Shown here piece by piece: positions 1 to 8,043 of a DNA stretch of 64,000 nt. Below the pieces are notes generated by a model, which searched no databases, was not told where the DNA came from, and was given only the letters and a program-made list of their open reading frames with translations. Position 1 is the stretch's first letter; each line of letters begins with the position of its first letter. The stretch is from Streptomyces sp. NBC_00162 (lineage in GTDB: Bacteria; Actinomycetota; Actinomycetes; Streptomycetales; Streptomycetaceae). Both the position numbers and the translations under genes were made by a program. Where the stretch lies: assembly GCF_024611995.1 (NCBI RefSeq), contig NZ_CP102509.1, positions 248,001 through 312,000 of the forward strand, read 5' to 3'.

Positions 1-8
1 TGCCCTAC

Positions 9-812
9 GTGACTCCTGTGACCGTCCCCTTCACCGTGTCGTTCGGCGCTCCCACGATGAGTGCGGACGGGACCTCGCTCCACCTTCCGGCGCATGTGGA
101 ACTCCGGAATTCCAGCTCGGTGCGGATCTACGTTGTGGGCACCCTGTGGACTGTCACGGGAAACCCGACCATCTTCGACCCTCAAGGCAAGGGGATGGAC
201 GAGTGGAAGCGTGACATGTGGGAACACGGCAGCACGCTCACACATGTGCGCTACAGCCCCTCGCGGCTGATGGGAGCGGGGGAATTCGTAACACCGGGGT
301 CCCCCATCGAGCCAGGCGAGGCTGACTCCGTCGATAAAAACGTGGACGTACCCCTGCGCTCGGGACTGAGCCGCGTCACCATCTCAGCGACGATCTCTTA
401 CATCAGGGCCGACCGGGTCAGGCTGCCCGTGAACAGCTACATGCAGACGATCGAAGCGTCCTGGGACACAGCCTCCCGGCAGCAGAAGCACCAGTGGGAC
501 GCGCCCGAATGGGTGGCTGAGAGCGGAGATGAGGTCTACCGGCACTACTCGACGATCAGCCACTCAAGTGAAATGGCGAATCTAACTCACACCATGGACT
601 ACGTCACCGCTTGGTGGACGATCCCGAAATGGCACGAAGGACGCCTCTACGCAAAAGAGAACACCAACCCATATCTGTCGGTATCCATCACAAGCGACGC
701 GGACGGCGAGGAGCACATCAGCGAACAGGAGGCGGAATCGTACGGCATCGCGATCGACAGGGCCGAAACCGAGCGCCCCATCGAGGAGCTGTTGAAGGCC
801 GCGCGGAAGTAG
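9..812 (+). CDS. hypothetical protein, possibly 5'-truncated by the window edge
   Basis: An open frame of 267 codons from a GTG at the edge of the window. The two codons before the GTG are also open, so the true start may lie outside. No signal peptide, membrane segment or catalytic motif was recognised. The N-terminal half is rich in beta-branched residues and reads like a beta-sandwich; the C-terminus (after about residue 225) is acidic and helical. I do not recognise the family. An IS begins about 75 bases downstream. Coding is supported by length and even codon bias only. Confidence 0.6.
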   Translation: MTPVTVPFTVSFGAPTMSADGTSLHLPAHVELRNSSSVRIYVVGTLWTVTGNPTIFDPQGKGMDEWKRDMWEHGSTLTHVRYSPSRLMGAGEFVTPGSPIEPGEADSVDKNVDVPLRSGLSRVTISATISYIRADRVRLPVNSYMQTIEASWDTASRQQKHQWDAPEWVAESGDEVYRHYSTISHSSEMANLTHTMDYVTAWWTIPKWHEGRLYAKENTNPYLSVSITSDADGEEHISEQEAESYGIAIDRAETERPIEELLKAARK

Positions 813-863
813 CAACGGTCCCGCAGCTTCTTTCTCCCCGCCCCTCACGTCACGTCACCTGCC

Positions 864-884
864 CCCGGCTCGTCCCTTGCCGGG
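864..884. terminator. hairpin, probable terminator of the minus-strand gene cut by the IS
   Basis: Six-base GC arms CCCGGC / GCCGGG around a nine-base loop. If the IS at 889-2505 is removed, this hairpin lies just after the stop codon of the minus-strand remnant now at 2502-2699, as expected for that gene's terminator. It could also end the plus-strand gene at 9-812. Confidence 0.5.
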
Positions 885-979
885 CTTACTGATCGTTTCA
901 GAATGCGTTGTGATGGCTGGGGTACAGGCGCGGCCTGGAGTGCGCCATCCACGCGGTCGCGCCGAGGACTGACACAGGC

Positions 980-1612
980 ATGCGGTCGCCTGGCATTGAT
1001 ATGTCAGCGGCACTCGCTATCGTCCAGGCCATGACCTCAAGTGATCAACTGCTCGACCTGATCCAGGCCACTCCGGAGATCGATCTGCTGCTGCGGTCAT
1101 CGTTCGGCTTCGACATCCACCGGAAGCACTATGGCGATGGCTTCAGGCTCGCCTCGGGTGCGCCGCTGGAGGTGATCGCCGGGGAGTCTGCTGGTGGGGC
1201 GTACTTCCTGTGCGCTGAGCAGAACGGCCGCCGGCCCGTGGTGTTCGCGAGTTCCGAAGGTGAGGGCGGGCTGCTCGGCGATGACCTGGCCGAGGCGTTG
1301 GAGGTCATCATCGGGCTGGAGTGGCGGGACTGCCTCTCTTTCTCGGGCGGTGGCGATGTGGAGGTCATGCAGATCTCCGCTCAACACCTTGAACGGTCCC
1401 GTGACAAGCACAACCCGGACATCGACAACGAATCTGCCCAGGTGGCCGCGGCACTGTCGCTACGTGTCGTCCCTGTCGCTGACCTCGTCATCCGGTTGCA
1501 CGCAGCCGCCTCGAAGACCGAACCGGACTATGTCGTGATCGACGACGACGGGCAGGCGTTCGACCAACCGTTCGGCGAGCACGTTGAACCTCGCCACGGC
1601 GGCTGGCGCTGA
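980..1612 (+). CDS. IS-borne accessory (passenger) gene, hypothetical, possibly SUKH-like
   Basis: 210 codons inside the terminal repeats of the IS, same strand as the transposase and 82 bases ahead of it. The middle (about residues 60-125) has a GGAYFLC stretch followed by ASSEGEGGLLG and EALEVIIGLEWRDCL. This pattern reminds me of actinobacterial SMI1/KNR4 (SUKH)-type proteins, many of which are immunity proteins, but the match is weak. No signal peptide or membrane segment. ATG at 1010 (residue 8) is an alternative start. Position inside the perfect repeats is directly visible; function is not. Confidence 0.6.
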   Translation: MRSPGIDMSAALAIVQAMTSSDQLLDLIQATPEIDLLLRSSFGFDIHRKHYGDGFRLASGAPLEVIAGESAGGAYFLCAEQNGRRPVVFASSEGEGGLLGDDLAEALEVIIGLEWRDCLSFSGGGDVEVMQISAQHLERSRDKHNPDIDNESAQVAAALSLRVVPVADLVIRLHAAASKTEPDYVVIDDDGQAFDQPFGEHVEPRHGGWR

Positions 1613-1694
1613 ACCCGACCGGCCGCTGACGCCAATCGCATCGACACCGGCATCTCGGCCGACATCTGACAATGCGTCGGGCAGAGTCTCCTAG

Positions 1695-2496
1695 GTGTCT
1701 GCCGACCTTGTTCCCGACGATCTCTGGGAACGCATAGCTCCGCTCCTCCCAACCCGGCCTCCCCGACGCCACCCCGGCCGACTGCCGATATCGGACCGCA
1801 CTGCACTGGCCGGCATCATCTACGTACTACGCAAGGGCGTGGCCTGGCGCGATGTGCCCATCCAGGTCGTTGGCTGTTCAGGGGTGACCGCCTGGCGTCG
1901 GCTCCGGGAGTGGACTGAGGCCGGTGTCTGGCACCGCTTGCACGAGGTCCTTCTCGCCGAGCTGCGAGCCGCGGGTCTCCTGGAGATGGACGACTCGGCG
2001 ATCGACGGCTCACACGTCCGGGCGCTCAAAGGGGGCTCACACCGGACCCTCCCCGGTCGACCGGGGAAAGACGGGCAGCAAGCATCACCTGATCGTCGAC
2101 CGCCGCGGAACCCCGCTCGCCGTCACGCTGACCGGCGGTAATCGACACGATGTCACACAGCTCCTACCGCTTCTGGACGCGATCCCACCGATCCGGGGCT
2201 TGCGCGGACGCCCACGCACACGGCCACGCCGACTGTTCGCCGACCGAGGCTACGACTTCGACAAGTACCGCCGCCTGCTTTGGAAGCGCAGGATCAAGCC
2301 GGTCATCGCACGTCGCGGCGTCGCCCACGGCTCAAGGCTGGGCAAGACCCGCTGGGTGGTCGAGCGGACCTTCGCCTGGCTCCACCAGTTCAAGCGCCTG
2401 CGTATCCGCTACGAGATACGCGCTGACCTCCACCAAGGCCTGCTTCAACTCGCCTGCAGCATCATCTGCTTGAGGCGGCTCAGAACATCATTCTGA
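1695..2496 (+). pseudogene. IS5-superfamily transposase in two frames (IS427-like)
   Basis: The N-terminal part (from 1695) has the SADLVPDDLWERIAPLLP start and a DDSAIDGSHVRALKGG block with the first catalytic Asp. The C-terminal part (to 2496) is in another frame, with the VDRGKTGSKHHL, FADRGYDFDKYRR (second Asp) and WVVERTFAW (Glu) blocks. The frames meet at AAA GGG GGC (2028-2036). Joining them needs a +1 shift, whereas the related elements at 13.8, 15.4 and 38.7 kb use a -1 shift at a phased slippery heptamer. A one-base indel here is therefore likely, which would inactivate this copy unless +1 shifting occurs. Confidence 0.75.
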
Positions 2497-2501
2497 AACG
2501 A

Positions 2502-2699
2502 TCAGTAAGGCTGGGCGTAGAGGCTGGTCCATTCCTGGGCCGTCGCCTCGAAGCGCTTCATCTCGTTGGCGTCCTCGCCAGCCGGGCGGGCGGTCACGTA
2601 GACGAGGGTGCCGCCGTCGTACAGGCCCACCCCGGCCCAGTGGAGGGCGAGGTCGGCCAGGCTGAGGGTGCGGGCGGAGGAGCCGATGGACAGCCGATG
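2502..2699 (-). pseudogene. C-terminal remnant of an unidentified gene, interrupted at its stop codon by the IS
   Basis: Directly after the TGA of the hydrolase gene an open minus-strand frame encodes about 64 residues ending in EWTSLYAQP, with the block LADLALHWAGVGLYDGG near its start. There is no start codon close by, so this is a gene tail or a reading-frame remnant. Without the IS the stop would be TAA within CTTAAG. With the IS the frame reads one extra Tyr then TGA supplied by the inverted repeat. Product not recognised. Confidence 0.45.
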
Positions 2700-3571
2700 T
2701 CAGCTGTCGGTGTGGAGGTGGGCTCGCACGGCGTCGACAAACTCGTCGACGTGTTGGAAGACGCCGCCGTGCCCGGCCCCTGGATAGATGATCAGCGTGC
2801 TGCCGGGAATGCGGGCGTGCATGTCGTGGGACAGCTCGGTGGGGACCATGCGGTCGTGGTCGCCGTTGGCGATGAGCGTCGGGGCGCCGATGCGGGAGAG
2901 GTCCTGCGGCTCAGCCCGGCCCCACCCCCGGATGGTGGTGATCTGGCGGTGAAAGGACGACAGTGTGATGGGGGCGTCACGGTCCATCACGCGCTCGCGC
3001 AAGCGCACGAGGTAAGCCTTGGCTGCCGCCTTGCCCGCTGGAGTGCGGGGAAAGAACAGGAACTCCTTGGCATCGGTGCGGGCCATCGCGGCACGAGCCA
3101 TGTCCCAGTAGACGTAGGCTCCACCCGTCGGACGGTCGATGCCGGCTCCCCGGCGGGGCCGGTTCCGGCCAGGACGAGGCGGCGCACGAGCCCCGGCGCA
3201 TCGAGGGCCACCTGCTGGGCGACGAAGCCGCCGAGCGAGAATCCGAGCAGGTCCATCTGGGTCAGGCCGAGGGCGGCTACGAACCCCTCCGCCGCACGCG
3301 CCATCGCGGCGACGGTGCCTGGGACACGCCCGGTGGATCCGCCGACCCCGGGGAGGTCGAGCGCGACGATGCGGCGGTCGCGGGCGAGCGCGTCGACAAA
3401 TCGGGGATCCCACTCGTCGAGCGTGGCGCCCAGGTGAGTGAGCAGGACCAGCGGGACGCCGTTCTCGGGGCCGAGGTCGCGGTATACGAGCGTGTTCGAA
3501 CCTACGACGATGCGGCGGTTGGGCGCCGTGGCCCACGTGGTCGGGCGGGGACGGACGTTGGACTCAGCCAC
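2700..3571 (-). pseudogene. alpha/beta hydrolase, frameshifted
   Basis: The first ~140 codons, from ATG at 3571, contain the nucleophile elbow GFSLGG (Ser112) and oxyanion-side LLTHLGATLDEW. The rest is in another frame from about 3150 down to the TGA at 2700. It carries NGDHDRMVP (acid Asp) and GAGHGG (catalytic His). Joined, the length of about 290 residues fits the family. The break lies in a GC-rich run near 3140-3165 and could be a real mutation or an assembly error. The start overlaps the oxidoreductase stop by 8 bases, so it was co-translated with it. Confidence 0.75.
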
Positions 3572-4589
3572 GGTTGGTCACCGCCGTCGGGTCGGTGGTG
3601 ACCAGGACCTTGCCGCGTGTCCCGCCGGCGAGCGCCTCGTCGAGAGCCCGCGGGGTCTGGTCGAATGGGAGCACCCGGTCGATGATCGGGCGCAGCACCC
3701 CGTCGTCGACCAGCCCGGCGACCTGGCGCAGCGCGGCGCTATCGGGTGTGATGAACAGGAAGCGGTAGGTGACCCCGAGCGCGCGTGCCCGGCGGCGAGT
3801 ACGGGCACTGAGGGCCTGGATGGCGAGCCGGACGACGGGGTTGACGCCGACGCGCCGCGCGAAGGCCGGGTCGGGCGGGCCCGTGATGCCGATGACGGTG
3901 CCGCCGGGGCGCAGCACACCGAGGGAAGCCTGCAGCGTGGCTCCGCCCTGGGTGTCGAGGACGAGGTCGACGGGCGTGCCGGCGAGGCTCTGCGCGAGGT
4001 CGTCGTGGCGGTAGTCGATGACGATGTCGGCACCAAGCTCTCGGGCGGCTGCGATGTTCGCCGTCGAGACGGTGGTGGCGACGGTGCAGCCCAGGTGCTT
4101 GGCGAGCTGGATCGCGACCGATCCCACGCCACCGGTCCCGCCATGGATGAGGACGGTCTGGCCCTTCTTCACCTTGCCCATCTCGACGAGGGCCTGCCAG
4201 GCCGTGAGCGCGACGACTGGAAGCCCCGCGGCCTCGACCAGGCTCACCGACCGGGGCACGGGTGCCATCGTGGCGGCGTCGGCCGCGACGAACTCGGAGA
4301 AGGTGCCCGTGGCCGCCAAGTCGACGTAGCTGTACACGTGGTCGCCCACGGCGATGTCGCGTACCGCGGAGCCGGCCTCAACGACCTCCCCGGAGAGCTC
4401 ACCGCCCATGACTTTGGGTAGCCGGAACGGGAAGATTGCCTTGAACTCGCCGGAGCGGACCCGCTCGTCGGCATGGTTGACGCCCGACGCAACCATGCGC
4501 ACGAGCACCTCATGGGGGGCGGGGACCGGTACGGGCATCTCGACCTCCCGCAAGGGGGAGCCGTACCTCTCGAGGACGAAGGCCTTCAC
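3564..4589 (-). CDS. zinc-independent MDR-family NADP-dependent quinone oxidoreductase
   Basis: 341 residues, full length for a quinone-reductase-type medium-chain dehydrogenase/reductase. The N-terminal GroES-like part has EVLVRMVASGVNHAD; the Rossmann motif GGTGGVG is at residues 150-156. The zinc-binding cysteines of classical alcohol dehydrogenases are absent. Predicted role: NAD(P)H-dependent reduction of quinones or enones in the cytosol. It lies between the SDR gene (140 bases upstream) and the hydrolase gene (8-base overlap), consistent with one detoxification or catabolic operon controlled by the divergent TetR gene. Substrate unknown. Confidence 0.88.
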   Translation of the reverse strand: MKAFVLERYGSPLREVEMPVPVPAPHEVLVRMVASGVNHADERVRSGEFKAIFPFRLPKVMGGELSGEVVEAGSAVRDIAVGDHVYSYVDLAATGTFSEFVAADAATMAPVPRSVSLVEAAGLPVVALTAWQALVEMGKVKKGQTVLIHGGTGGVGSVAIQLAKHLGCTVATTVSTANIAAARELGADIVIDYRHDDLAQSLAGTPVDLVLDTQGGATLQASLGVLRPGGTVIGITGPPDPAFARRVGVNPVVRLAIQALSARTRRRARALGVTYRFLFITPDSAALRQVAGLVDDGVLRPIIDRVLPFDQTPRALDEALAGGTRGKVLVTTDPTAVTNRG

Positions 4590-4729
4590 GGAGCACTCCT
4601 AGCAAAGCGTTTCTGGGGGCGGGTATCTCGGCGGCGGGCGCATCCCGAATGGCCGCCGTACTTCTTGAAATAGTTTGTGTTGTTTTTCTGGCTGCGGCGC
4701 GGGCCACCCCGCGGGTGGAGGGGCGAGCG

Positions 4730-5422
4730 TCAGCCCGCGTTCGGCTGGGGCGCCGCGGACAAGCTCTGCTTGACGTACCGGCTGGTCTCGTCGGCGAGGA
4801 TCTCGGGCAGGCCGGTCTCGATGCCGGACAGGGCCTGCGCTGCGACGTCGGCGGCGGCGACCTTCTGATCGGCAGGCACGCCGGCGGCCATGTCGGTGTC
4901 CATGTAACCGACGTGCAGCGCCGAGACGGTGATCCCGCGCGGTGCCAGCTCCTCACGGGTCGCATCGCTCAGCGCCCAGGCGGCGGCCTTGGAGGCCGCG
5001 TAGGAGCCGAGGCCGGCCGGGTGGAACCAGGACAGGGCGGACAGGACGTTGAGTACGGCGCCGCCGCCGTTGCCCTCGATGACGGGGGCGAATGCGCGGG
5101 TCGCGGCGAGCGGGCCGAAGAAGTTGGTCTCCATCTCCCGGCGCACCTCAGCCACGTCGCCTCTGATCAGCGTCACGCCGGTGGAGATGCCCGCGTTGTT
5201 GATCAGCAGTGTCGCGTCGGACGCCACGCGGGTGGCCTCCTGGATCGACGCCTCGTCCGTGACGTCGAGGCGCAGCGGGATGACGCCCGGCACGTCGACC
5301 GCCTCGGGGCGTCGGGCCGCGCCGTACACCTTCGCGCCGCGCTCGACGAGCTGGGCGGCCAGGTGCCGCCCGAGCCCTCGGTTGGCGCCGGTGATGACCG
5401 CGACCGTGTTCTTCAGTTCCAT
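4730..5422 (-). CDS. SDR-family NAD(P)-dependent oxidoreductase
   Basis: 230 residues, classical short-chain dehydrogenase. Cofactor motif TGANRGLG at residues 11-18, NNAG at 75-78, and catalytic Ser128, Tyr141 and Lys145 in the YAASK motif. The C-terminus is shorter than usual after about residue 195. First gene of the minus-strand operon SDR-MDR-hydrolase and divergent from a TetR regulator, which probably represses it through the inverted repeat between them. A good GGACCAGGAGCGAGC leader precedes the ATG. Confidence 0.9.
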   Translation of the reverse strand: MELKNTVAVITGANRGLGRHLAAQLVERGAKVYGAARRPEAVDVPGVIPLRLDVTDEASIQEATRVASDATLLINNAGISTGVTLIRGDVAEVRREMETNFFGPLAATRAFAPVIEGNGGGAVLNVLSALSWFHPAGLGSYAASKAAAWALSDATREELAPRGITVSALHVGYMDTDMAAGVPADQKVAAADVAAQALSGIETGLPEILADETSRYVKQSLSAAPQPNAG

Positions 5423-5467
5423 GCTCGCTCCTGGTCCTGGCGGGAGCCGTCGGCCACCCGCAATAAA

Positions 5468-5489
5468 TTAGATTATGAACCCAATCTAA
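5468..5489. promoter_or_regulatory. inverted repeat, probable TetR operator in the divergent promoter region
   Basis: TTAGATT (5468-5474) and AATCTAA (5483-5489) form 7-base arms with an 8-base spacer in an AT-rich patch between the SDR start (5422) and the TetR start (5538). AT-rich stretches on both strands resemble -10 boxes. An operator here would let the TetR protein control both itself and the operon. The repeat is visible; its use is inferred. Confidence 0.6.
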
Positions 5490-5537
5490 ACATGGGTCTA
5501 CGATAGATGCCAGTCGACATCCAAGTGGGAGGTGGTC

Positions 5538-6097
5538 ATGGGCCGCGTATCGCAGGCACAGGCGGAGGAAAATCGCAGGCGAGTGGTGGACACCGCATCT
5601 CGGCTGTTTCGGGAGCAGGGCACGCAGGTCAGCGTCGCCGACCTGATGAGGGCGGCCGGTCTGACCCACGGCGCGTTCTACAAGCAGTTCGCCTCCAAGG
5701 AGGCGCTCGTCGACGAGGCCACCGCCCACGCCTTCGCCGAGCTCACCCAGCGCTACAGCGCCGGGCTCGAGCGGCACGACGGGCAGCGCGAAGCCGCCCA
5801 GCAGGCACTGATCGACACCTACCTCTCCGTCGAGCACCGCGACGACCCGGCGGACGGCTGCCCGGTCGCAGCCCTCGCCACCGACATCGCGCGCGAGGGC
5901 GGGGGCGCGAGGCCCGTCGCGTCTACACCGAGGGGGTGACCGACTTCGCCGACTTCCTCGCCACCGACGACCAGGACGGCATCGTCCGCCTCTGCACCCT
6001 GTTCGGAGCGCTGGTCCTGTCCCGGGCCACCAACGGCTCCCCACTCTCTGAGGAGATCCTCGCCGCCGCGCACGCAGCCTTGACCGAAGCAGGCTGA
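5538..6097 (+). pseudogene. TetR/AcrR-family regulator, frameshifted in the ligand-binding half
   Basis: From ATG 5538 the first ~125 codons hold an intact TetR HTH: RRRVVDTASRLF, then VADLMRAAGLTHGAFYKQF. The frame then ends early at 5939 with an unrelated tail. The expected C-terminus (RRVYTEGVTDFADFLA to ALTEAG, stop 6097) continues in another frame, so a single-base indel lies near 5895-5925 in a GGGGGC-rich run. If real, the regulator lacks its effector and dimer domain. It may also be an assembly error, because the remainder is undamaged. Confidence 0.8.
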
Positions 6098-6540
6098 TCA
6101 AGGGCGCGGCGCGGGCGCACACGACGGCACGCGACGAGGCGTCCATGGCCTGGCGGAGGCAGTGGGAGAAGCCGCCGACGGCCTGTGTGAGCAGGCGCCC
6201 CCATGACAGCCAGCCATCTCGCGATTGGCGCCTGCCAGCAGCTCGGTCACCCTGCGACAGCCATGATCACTACCGCTGCGCAACGTGAGCAGGGACAGCC
6301 GCGCCGTCCTGGCTGACGCCCATCCAATGCCACCAGCGCACCCATTCACACTCTGGCTGTCACTCCGCTGACGCGAAGGCCCGGCGGTGCTCAAGGCGCA
6401 ACCTCGTCCCGGCCGAGCTAGCCTGGCGCCCGACCAGACGCTGTAGCGCATCTCAGTACCTGGTGACGGAAGGATCGGTATTCCGAGCGCTCGGCCACTT
6501 GGTTCGTGAGAGACCTGCTGTAGCGGCTGGTCCTGCGGAC
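6098..6540. other. intergenic stretch without a supported gene
   Basis: About 440 bases between the TetR gene and tpg. Open frames here have no recognisable motif or ribosome site. It probably holds the tpg promoter. No clear repeat or hairpin was seen. Confidence 0.4.
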
Positions 6541-6551
6541 GGAGGGGCAAG

Positions 6552-7103
6552 GTGGTCGGGTCGGAACTGGAGAAGCTGCTGTACACGCGGCCGGTACCAG
6601 ACACCCCCAAGCAGCAACTCGCCGCGCTGCTCAGGTGGGCGAAGGGCTCCAAGGATACGGTGGCGCGGGAGTTGGGCGTGTCCCGGCGGATGGTTCAGCG
6701 ATGGACTGCTCGAAAAGGGTCTGCGCGGGCCAAGCCCTCTGTCCGGCACGCGGCACTGATCGAGACACAGGTACGGGAGCGGTGGCAGCCGCTGGTGCGG
6801 GCGCGCCGCCGGGCCGCCGCGGAGCAGCAGGGGCTGGTGGTGCACACCCGGGCTCGGTTCGGGTTCGAGGCCGGTCCAGGCAGCTCTGATGATCCCCGGC
6901 AGCGGCTTTTGACGGTGCCGGTGCCGGGTGAGGTAGCCCGGGAGCTGTTCTCCGCCTGGGAGGCCGGCGCCCCGGACAGCCAGCACAAGGTGATCCTGGG
7001 CCGGGCCCTGGGGCACGTCTACTTCCGAGCGGCGGGGCGGCGAGCGGACACGCTTCAGGTGAAGCTCGGGGAGGTCGACTTCATCGAGTTCGGACTTGCG
7101 TAG
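6552..7103 (+). CDS. tpg: telomere terminal protein (Tpg family)
   Basis: 183 residues, the usual Tpg length (about 184). The start SELEKLLYTRPVP, the HTH-like block KDTVARELGVSRRMVQRW, the RWQPLVRARRR helix and RARFGFEAGPGSSDD followed by the C-terminal VDFIEF follow the known Tpg layout. Tpg is the protein covalently attached to the 5' ends of linear Streptomyces replicons, where it primes end-patching with Tap. GTG start with GGAGGGG just upstream. No tap gene is adjacent, which is unusual because tap usually precedes tpg. A second Tpg gene is at 26.2 kb. Confidence 0.85.
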   Translation: MVGSELEKLLYTRPVPDTPKQQLAALLRWAKGSKDTVARELGVSRRMVQRWTARKGSARAKPSVRHAALIETQVRERWQPLVRARRRAAAEQQGLVVHTRARFGFEAGPGSSDDPRQRLLTVPVPGEVARELFSAWEAGAPDSQHKVILGRALGHVYFRAAGRRADTLQVKLGEVDFIEFGLA

Positions 7104-7109
7104 CCCGCG

Positions 7110-7610
7110 AAGCGGCAGAGCGCAGCGGCTCGTAGCGCAGTGCCTCGCATTGTTCACGCCAGTCCCACACGACTGCGCCCCGTTGCTCACTTCGCCGCGC
7201 AGGAGGGGGCTGGGGAGGGCGGACCTTGATGTCTCGGCCAGGCGCAGGAGGGCCGGACGGTCGGCTAGAGCGGCCAGAAGCCAGGGGGCATCGGTCAGGT
7301 GGGCGAAGCGGGCGGCGGCGTGGAGGAAACTGCGGGCCCAGGCAGGTACGGGGTAGATCGCGCAGCCGTCGGTGTAGCGGGCTTGATCGCAGGGTGAGGG
7401 TGGAGCCGGCAGGGTCGAAGCCGTCCGGGCGGGCGGTGGCCAGTTGCTGGAACGAGGCACGCACGGCGACGGCCGCCGCGAGGGCGGCGACGCGGGCCGG
7501 GTGCGGCGGCGGCAGGCGGCCCTGAGGGAAGCGGCCGGGGAGGTGGGCCAGCTTGCCCAGGGCGGGACTGTCCGGAAGTTTGTGTATGCCGAGCCGGTCC
7601 TGGTGGTACG
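7110..7610 (-). pseudogene. degraded unidentified actinobacterial gene, frameshifted
   Basis: Two minus-strand frames give coherent, non-repetitive protein in succession. LGIHKLPDSPALGKLAHL to QQLATARPDGFDPAG (about 7600-7400) is followed in another frame by YTDGCAIYPVPAWARSFLHA and APWLLAALADRPALLRLAE (about 7385-7220). A third frame then gives GAVVWDWREQCEALRYEPL near 7130. This looks like one gene with two frame breaks. No family was recognised. Confidence 0.4.
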
Positions 7611-7620
7611 GCGATGACCA

Positions 7621-8030
7621 TGGTGTGACAGATGTCCTCCGTCATTCGCTGAGCCTGCGCGGGGCGGAGCTGCCCTGGGGTGCTCCGGGGGAGGCGGCTG
7701 GCTCCAGGAGGAATGTTCGCGGTGTGCGTGCTGGGCGTTAGGGATGCGTAAGGATTTTTGGGGGTTGGGAGGCGGCCAGAAGTGCTGTGGTCTCCTCCGG
7801 GCAAGGTGCACGGGGACGGTGGCACGGTTCGCTGGCCGGTGCTTTGCCTGTTCCTGCGTGGCTTGTTGAGGTTGGGGATCCTGGCCGGGGTGGTGGGTGG
7901 TGCCCTGGGCACAAGGGCAGGGCGGGTCATGGGGCTTGTCTGTCCGGTGCGGGTCCGCCTCGGCGGGAGGCTCATACTCGATGATCGTCGTGTGGCCCTG
8001 AGCTGGTGGCCGTTGTGTGGGTGTGCTGGA
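7621..8030. other. intergenic stretch without a supported gene
   Basis: About 400 bases ahead of the permease gene. The open frames are compositionally biased and lack ribosome sites. Nothing is recognised except that the promoter for the permease must lie here. Confidence 0.35.
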
Positions 8031-8043
8031 CAGGGAAAGGTTG

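Larger units (their letters stand above)
889..2505 (+). mobile_element. IS5-superfamily element (IS427-like) carrying an accessory gene
   Basis: Perfect terminal inverted repeats CTGATCGTTTCAGAATG (889-905) and its complement (2489-2505). Both are flanked by TA in a CT-TA/TA-AG context, so the empty site reads CTTAAG; the repeat plus flank gives 21 matching bases. The element is 1617 bp, about twice a transposase-only IS of this group. The extra length is a 210-codon gene ahead of the transposase. Insertion fell in the stop codon of a minus-strand gene. Confidence 0.85.
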
